This document shows positions 58,793 to 64,000 of a stretch of DNA of 64,000 nucleotides, in pieces. The notes beneath the pieces are model-generated. The model did no database searches, was not told where the DNA came from, and was given only the letters and a program-made list of their open reading frames with translations. Where the stretch lies: assembly GCA_027943335.1 (NCBI GenBank), contig BSBK01006027.1:450001-514000 (forward strand), written 5' to 3'. This DNA comes from Chamaecyparis obtusa (taxonomy: Eukaryota; Streptophyta; Pinopsida; Cupressales; Cupressaceae). Made by a program: the position numbers and the translations under genes. Position 1 is the first letter of the stretch. Each line of letters opens with the position of its first letter.

Positions 58793-59322
58793 TGGTATCA
58801 AAGCCTAATTTGCTATAGCTTGTTCACGTTTGAAGGATTCAAAGATTAGAAATTTATTTTTTTCAAATTAGGGCATTTTAAAATTTTTTTATTAAAATTA
58901 GGGGTTCCCTAAATTTTGGTGCATATTGAGCTTAAACGGACCTGACCGTTGAGCTCACAGCACCCAAAAACCCCTATTTTGATATAAAACACGTCAAATT
59001 TAGAGAACTTTGCATTTTGGGGTATTTTTTTGGTATCGGACAGCTTAGCACGCTTCCCAAGGCAAAATTGGTACAAACTGACATGCTTTTTGAGGTAGAA
59101 TTCTCTATTTTGCATGCAAATCAAGACAAAAAATTTGCTATCTTCCACGCAAATTAAGACCAAAAAATTGGCACACAAATCGAGAAAAAATCAAAAGAGC
59201 TTGGCACAGATACCGAGGTGCGCATGCAATTTTGCAAAAATAAAAAATTAAAAATTAAAAAATTGGGCGGTGACGGCCATTTGGCCATCAAATTTAAGCC
59301 CATTGATTGCATGCATTCTCAG

Positions 59323-59347
59323 CCCCTGGTCATATGGTGACCAGGGG
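59323..59347. other. Perfect 10-bp hairpin in the non-coding interior
   Basis: CCCCTGGTCA, loop TATGG, TGACCAGGGG. It stands out as GC-rich in an AT-rich leader and lies between two 30-bp direct repeats with core GCCATTTGGCC (near 59276 and 59388). Confidence 0.7.
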
Positions 59348-59509
59348 CACATATTTTTAGCCCCAAGGGCTTTATATGCTGCGACAGCCATTTGGCCGTC
59401 AATTTTAAGCGCATAAAGTGCTGATGTCAGCACATCTGGACACATTTTTGGGCCTTTTGGAGCTACCTGTGGTTTTTTGCCCATATCTCGGGCATCTGGG
59501 ATCAAATTT

Positions 59510-60075
59510 GGGCGTGCGATATATCGTCAGAAAGTTGGTTCCGAGCCCGATTCGAATTTTCTAGTATGGTTTTGTGATTTTTCCATTTTGATGCTCTTTT
59601 TTGCTATCAAAGTTAGATGTTCTTTGTGATCTTGGCGTTTCAAACCTCCTGCATTTTGGGATCCGTTTCTCTTGCATCCGGGCTCCGTTTTCAAAAAATG
59701 AGATATTGCCAGAAATATCTTTCTGAGCTTTTATCAGATCTGATAGTTTCATGTGTGATTTTGTCCTTTTTCTGACGTCATCCATCCTCAGATCCTTCTA
59801 GACACCTTTTTTGGGCCATCTAGTGCAGCTGTTGGTGTTTTGTTCATATCTTGAGCATACGATGTCAAAATTTGGAAAACAAGATATCATCGGAAAGCTA
59901 ATTCCAAGCTCTTTCCAGATCTGGAGGTTATATTTTTTGGTTTGATTTTTATGATGGTGTTTTTCTTTGTCAAAGCTAGATCTTTAGTTCTGCACTCTGG
60001 GAGCTCTATCTTGCGCATCCGGACTCCATTTTTTTAAAATGATATATCGTTGGAAAGCTTGTTCAGAGATCTTTT
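59510..60075 (+). repeat. Degenerate roughly 160-185-bp tandem repeats
   Basis: Four copies of a module recognisable by GATATATCGTCAGAAAG-like sequence followed by TTCCGAGC-like sequence at about 59516, 59700, 59881 and 60040, each preceded by a CATATCT/GCATCCGG-like segment. Confidence 0.55.
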
Positions 60076-61048
60076 TAGTGTTGTGAGTCATTTTTCCAGA
60101 TTTTGCTCCAGGTTCCTTTTATTCATATTCTTGCATTTTTAGAGTCTATGGATATCTTGGTTGTTTCAAGTCCTGGGATCTCTTCTCTTTGAGGGATAGC
60201 TCATCTTAGGCTGTTCTTTTGTTTCAAAAACCTTCTCTCTTCTTTGAGTAGTGTATACTTAATTTTTGTAGCATTCTTTTATGCACACGCACTGAGACAA
60301 AGTGTCATTCTATTGCATGCATGGGTTCTTAACATTGTTCGTGCTCTTTGTACTCGCACTACATTATAAAGTGCTAGGGGGTTTGATGTTTGCCTTTGTT
60401 TGCCATCTTCTTTTGTCATGTGAGTGTTACTCCAACGACATTAGCCTCAGGTATCTCTATATGTGTTTTTACTCTCTCTACACATTCGATGTTTCAAATT
60501 CTTCTTCTTCATGCAGTTCATATTGGACGATCTTTTCAGTGTACCTATCATTACTCCCTTATCAATAGTATGGGGGGGAGTTTCTACTGATCAATCTTCT
60601 ACTTCCTTGGTTCGATAGTGTGAGCTATGTATTCAGTATTCGTTCCTATGTACGAGGTAGATGTAGTGGCTGGGTACCTATGCATTTCGGTGAGATGGAA
60701 CATTTACCATATAGACACTCTTTCTTTCCTATTTTTAGAGGCACTCTTCCATCTTTCATTGATCAGCTCTTCAGGCTTTGGTGTTTTATACCATATGTAT
60801 CTTTGAGTTCATTTGTTTGTCTTTGTTTGCCTCTTGATTCGAGTAGTGTCATTTGAGGGCACTCATACAGATTACAGTCTTCTCTACCTGGTCATGCTTT
60901 ATTTCAGTGGAGGATCTTCAAATCAGCAGTCACTTCTTGACAGAGTTTGCATCTTCTTACTTCAGTATGTTTCTACATGTTCATTCTTGTTCCTATTTTT
61001 TGGAACATTCCTAGTTTTGGAGGCTTCTTCAGTCCTTCAGATTAGTCT

Positions 61049-61280
61049 TTGTCTCCTTTTGGAGTAGAGTTTTTCCCATGTGGTTTTCTCTATTTCTCCG
61101 CTTTATAGACTCTCTTTTGTACTTGGGTACCTCATCAGGCCATGTTGTTGGGACCCATTTTATGCTTTCAGCACTGTAGTTTTCTTTGCTTTCTTCTTGT
61201 ATTGTTTGTAGTTGCATTGTTGTTCATCTTAAAGGGGGGTGTTAGAGTAAAGTATTAATTATGTTAATTAATCTTTACTC
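61049..61280. repeat. Right arm of 232-bp inverted repeat
   Basis: Spans the 3' end of the internal region, the polypurine tract and the first roughly 40 bp of the 3' LTR; inverted copy at 57980-58212. Confidence 0.85.
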
Positions 61281-62092
61281 CCTTCTTAAGATGTCAACTC
61301 TTTTGCTTTAGTTGTTTATATTTAAACACACATGCACTAGTTGTTCTAAACTCATGCACTAGTTGTTTTAAATATAAACTTGCATGCATTAGTCATGTAA
61401 TAGTTAAACTAATTATTACATGCACTAGGGTTTGTCTTTCAAAGTTTTTGATCTCCTTTATAAGGATGATCCATTGTACATTTAATTTATTCATTAATTG
61501 AAGATATTTTCTTCTTCATATTTTTGAGTCAAACCCTTGCCCTCTTCTTGTCTCTACTTCCTTGTAACAGGTTTTTTATATGCAAGTGATCTTCAAGTTT
61601 TGTGGATTTGTATTGCTCAAATCCTACATAAACCACAACAAATAATGTAAAAATCTCTCATTCTATTCAAGTTATGAAAAATCCATACAATTTGGATAAT
61701 TTCGTAAGTGAGATGTGTGCTCATAAATCAATCCAATTTGGGAAAACTTGTGGGAGAGTTGTATGCTCAAGTCCATAGAAGTTAGGCAATCTTGTGGGGG
61801 AGATGTATGGCCGTGAAATCCATATGTGAGAGCTGATACAAATTAGCAATCTCAATAGACAAAATTTATGTCCCCATTTGACAAGCTCGTCCTAAAAGAT
61901 ATATCTATATCACCTTATATTTTGAATTGGAATTTAGATTATTTATAAGCTTTCAAAGAAACTGAAAAGTCACCACATTCATTTCCTCATTATAAGTCGA
62001 ATAGATGATCCAAAAGTGAAATATCATTACAATTAACTGAAGACAAAAATTGAGTAAAGTATCTCATTTAATCTAATATGCCAACTTATTTA

Positions 62093-63563
62093 TGATTAGA
62101 GATAGAGATAGGTAGATGAGGAGAGAGAAAATGAGGAGATGGGGAGAGATAATATATAATAATAAAAATACAATAATGTATTACTATATATAACAATAAA
62201 TATAATTACATTGGGTAAGTGCACCAAGATGGTGTGCAAAAAGAGGGGTATAAATGGCCACTTTTTTCTAAAATAGGGTAACCCTGAACTTCAAAGCAAA
62301 ATTAGAGGGTCTTGCACTCAAAATTAGAAGTTTTATAAAGAATAAGAATTGTAGTACTCTAAATCTAGTTTCTAAATTATTATTTTAAAAAAATGGATAA
62401 GTTTAAGAGGATCAAACCCTCTGCACACGAATAACTGTTCTTGATTTTTTCAGAAAAACATAACATAGTTGTTTTCGTGTGCTCAACAAAAGATATAGTT
62501 AGATTTAATATTTTAAAAAATCGTTTGGTAGGATGGTAGGTAAGAGTGAGATCTAGAAGTTGTGTATTTTTTCATAATTTTTTGTTGATTACCTTTTTTT
62601 AATGATTTTTTGAAGTGACCACATCCTGAAAATTTGGTACCTATTTGTGCGTTGGGCATAACTTGCATCAAAATAATAAAAAAATGAATTTTCTTTTTTT
62701 GAAAGTGTATAGATTCAAGTGTAGAATAGTAATATGTAATTTGTTTTGCAATCGGTCAAGTAGATAAAAAGTTATTAAAAAATGGTAGACATATGTTTGT
62801 GAGGCCTATCAAGACACTGGTAAAGAAAATAAAATTTCACTATGTTAATATTGTCCAAAAATTGAAAAACTTATATAGTTAGAAATATGAGAAGACATGT
62901 GAGATTATGGTGGTAACTTTAGAGATACCACTTGATCATTTGTAAATATGATGAGGATGAAGTCGAGAATTCATGTTGGAAGATGAAAAAATGTGTAAAG
63001 GGACTAAAATGGAGGGAAAATGGACTTTCAAGCCTAAGGGTCATTTACCAAACCTTTTTCCAAGCCTAAATGCGCACAGGTTTTTGTGTCTATCATAACC
63101 CGCTCAGGTTTTGAAAAGAAAAAAGTACATTTTAAAAATTTCAAAACTTGTATGTGTTTTTGAGTTGTAAACACATGAAATTTATATTTTATAGAACATG
63201 TACGGGTTATGAATACATCGAAACACATGGTCCTAAATTAAGAATACACTACATTTATGTATATAATATAATTCTATGTTTGTATATATGCATATCTATA
63301 GTTTTATATACATATATTTATATTAATATAAGCATATATGTCTATATAAATGCATATATATATATATATCCTTATCATATTCTCTCTCCTTTCCTATACC
63401 TTTCTCTCTTGCTCTCTATCTCTCTCCCTCTCCTATTTTCCCTATCTCCCTCCCTCTCTCTCTTTCCCTCCCCATTTCCCAATCCTCTTCTCTCCCTCTT
63501 CCTATCCCCTATTCTGTCACGCGCCTCAAATATGCAATTGGGTTGTTTCTTAGTTGACACAGG
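62093..63563. other. AT-rich region with simple repeats
   Basis: No gene recognised. Contains a TA/CA-rich stretch (about 63240-63371) and a C/T-rich microsatellite (about 63378-63500); the plus-strand ORF 63148-63669 is explained by these. Confidence 0.5.
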
Positions 63564-64000
63564 TCATGTATTGTTTATAAAACCCGTAATATTCGCTGAT
63601 GCTTTTGGCCTTCCGTCAATGTATAGAGCTATTGTTTTACTTTTTTCACTGACTTTTTGTTGTATATAATTTTGCGTAAGTGCATACCTACACATACTTT
63701 TTTTATATCTAACATTCTGCATCCAACTCCTATAATCATAACAAGGTCTGACATACTCCATCAATTCAACAACTTTTTTGTAAGAGACCTTTATGCCATA
63801 CATGCAAAATAGGCCCAAACCATGTAATGAAGACGATTCTATGCGATATATCCTCTCTCTAACACAAAAATCAGTGTTTATTGAAGGAAGTTCATCGGGG
63901 ACCCATTGTTTATGTAGATGTTTGTACCTAAAGGGCACCTCAAATTTTCCTTTTCTCTCATCATCATAAGAACACGACCCCCCTTGAGCAAGGAAAAATT
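63564..64000 (-). pseudogene. Truncated SET-domain-like fragment
   Basis: The minus-strand frame is open from the right edge of the window to the stop at 63564. It reads SSSLHGLGLFCMYGIKVSYK, then VVELMEYV, then TIALYIDGRPKASANITGFI, which follow the SET-domain order G-x-G-L-F, E-Y, I-D-G and the region equivalent to RFINHSC. The stop falls immediately after FINNT, so the end of the catalytic fold and the post-SET region are missing. The gene starts beyond the window. It is probably a degraded or retroelement-captured SET gene; histone methyltransferase activity is unlikely. Confidence 0.5.

Larger units (their letters stand above)
57975..61628 (+). mobile_element. Non-coding Copia-like element with abnormal 5' LTR
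   Basis: Flanked by the 5-bp duplication TAAAC (57970-57974 and 61629-61633). The 3' LTR (61240-61628, 389 bp) starts TGTTAGAGTAAAG after a polypurine tract AAAGGGGGG (61231-61239) and ends CTACA. The 5' side ends at a primer site TGGTATCAAAGCC (58793-58805) and shares only its last roughly 186 bp (58607-58792) with the 3' LTR; the rest is an inverted copy of the 3' internal/PPT/LTR-start region plus unrelated sequence. The 2.4-kb interior has no gag or pol, so it is a LARD/TRIM-like passenger. Confidence 0.75.
56244..62092 (-). mobile_element. Old minus-strand Copia-like element with a nested insertion in its 5' LTR
   Basis: LTR copy one is about 56244-56777. Copy two is 57911-57974 continuing at 61634-62092, split by the 57975-61628 insertion; the halves match copy one in order. 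The canonical tRNA-iMet primer site TGGTATCAGAGCC lies on the minus strand at 57909-57897, and a purine-rich tract (GGGAGAGGAA) precedes the other LTR near 56785. The internal region is only about 1.1 kb (56778-57896) and contains no recognised gag or pol, so the element is non-autonomous or deleted. Confidence 0.75.

Noticed and set aside
58909..59785. Minus-strand ORFs of 74-89 codons inside the Copia-like element
   Set aside because: No similarity to gag or pol and opposite to the element's orientation; they overlap the repeat modules.
63148..63669. 173-codon plus-strand ORF
   Set aside because: Explained by TA-rich and C/T microsatellite sequence; the opposite strand carries the SET-like frame over its end.

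Overview
This is a plant nuclear window. Two host gene types are recognisable: a thylakoid soluble phosphoprotein TSP9-like gene, and a convergent pair of DGAT3-like genes with GT/AG introns. Most of the rest is LTR retrotransposon sequence, much of it nested. Long elements with long leaders and slow, stop-codon-only decay suggest a large-genome seed plant, plausibly a gymnosperm; that last point is inference.

Left part (1-8.5 kb): a TSP9-like gene on the minus strand (877-1167), a 725-bp nearly pure C/T tract (2218-2942), a decayed plus-strand Ty3/gypsy gag (about 4983-6030), then AT-rich sequence without recognisable genes. A 42-codon minus-strand ORF at 8036-8164 is of unknown nature.

Retrotransposon block (8.5-44.5 kb): (1) The oldest element is a minus-strand Ty3/gypsy copy (about 8589-19936). 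It has a tRNA-Lys-like primer site, gag, RNase H, integrase and a third ORF, but protease and reverse transcriptase are missing through an in-frame junction. A separate LTR-like sequence (18234-19737) interrupts its LTR. (2) At the edge of that LTR sits a minus-strand non-autonomous element, 19941-44528, with 976-bp LTRs and the target duplication AGTAC. (3) Inside it is a complete plus-strand Tat-type element, 22555-37616, with 1297/1298-bp LTRs, duplication GAGGG, a tRNA-Arg-like primer site, and a single-frame gag-protease-RT-RNaseH-RNaseH-integrase polyprotein interrupted only by about 13 stop codons. Elements 2 and 3 share primer site, polypurine tract, LTR termini and a roughly 490-bp leader block, although their LTRs and bodies differ. 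This suggests the non-autonomous one used the machinery of the other's family.

Gene island (44.5-54 kb): a 5S rRNA-derived fragment, a truncated DGAT3-like gene (47081-47885, plus), a decayed intronless ORF, two tRNA-derived SINE-like units, and a full DGAT3-like gene with a thioredoxin-like [2Fe-2S] domain (52626-53701, minus).

Right part (54-64 kb): a fold-back MITE-like element, GA microsatellites, a minus-strand Copia-like element (about 56244-62092) whose LTR is split by a plus-strand non-coding Copia-like element (57975-61628, duplication TAAAC) with an abnormal 5' LTR, and a truncated SET-domain-like fragment running off the right edge.
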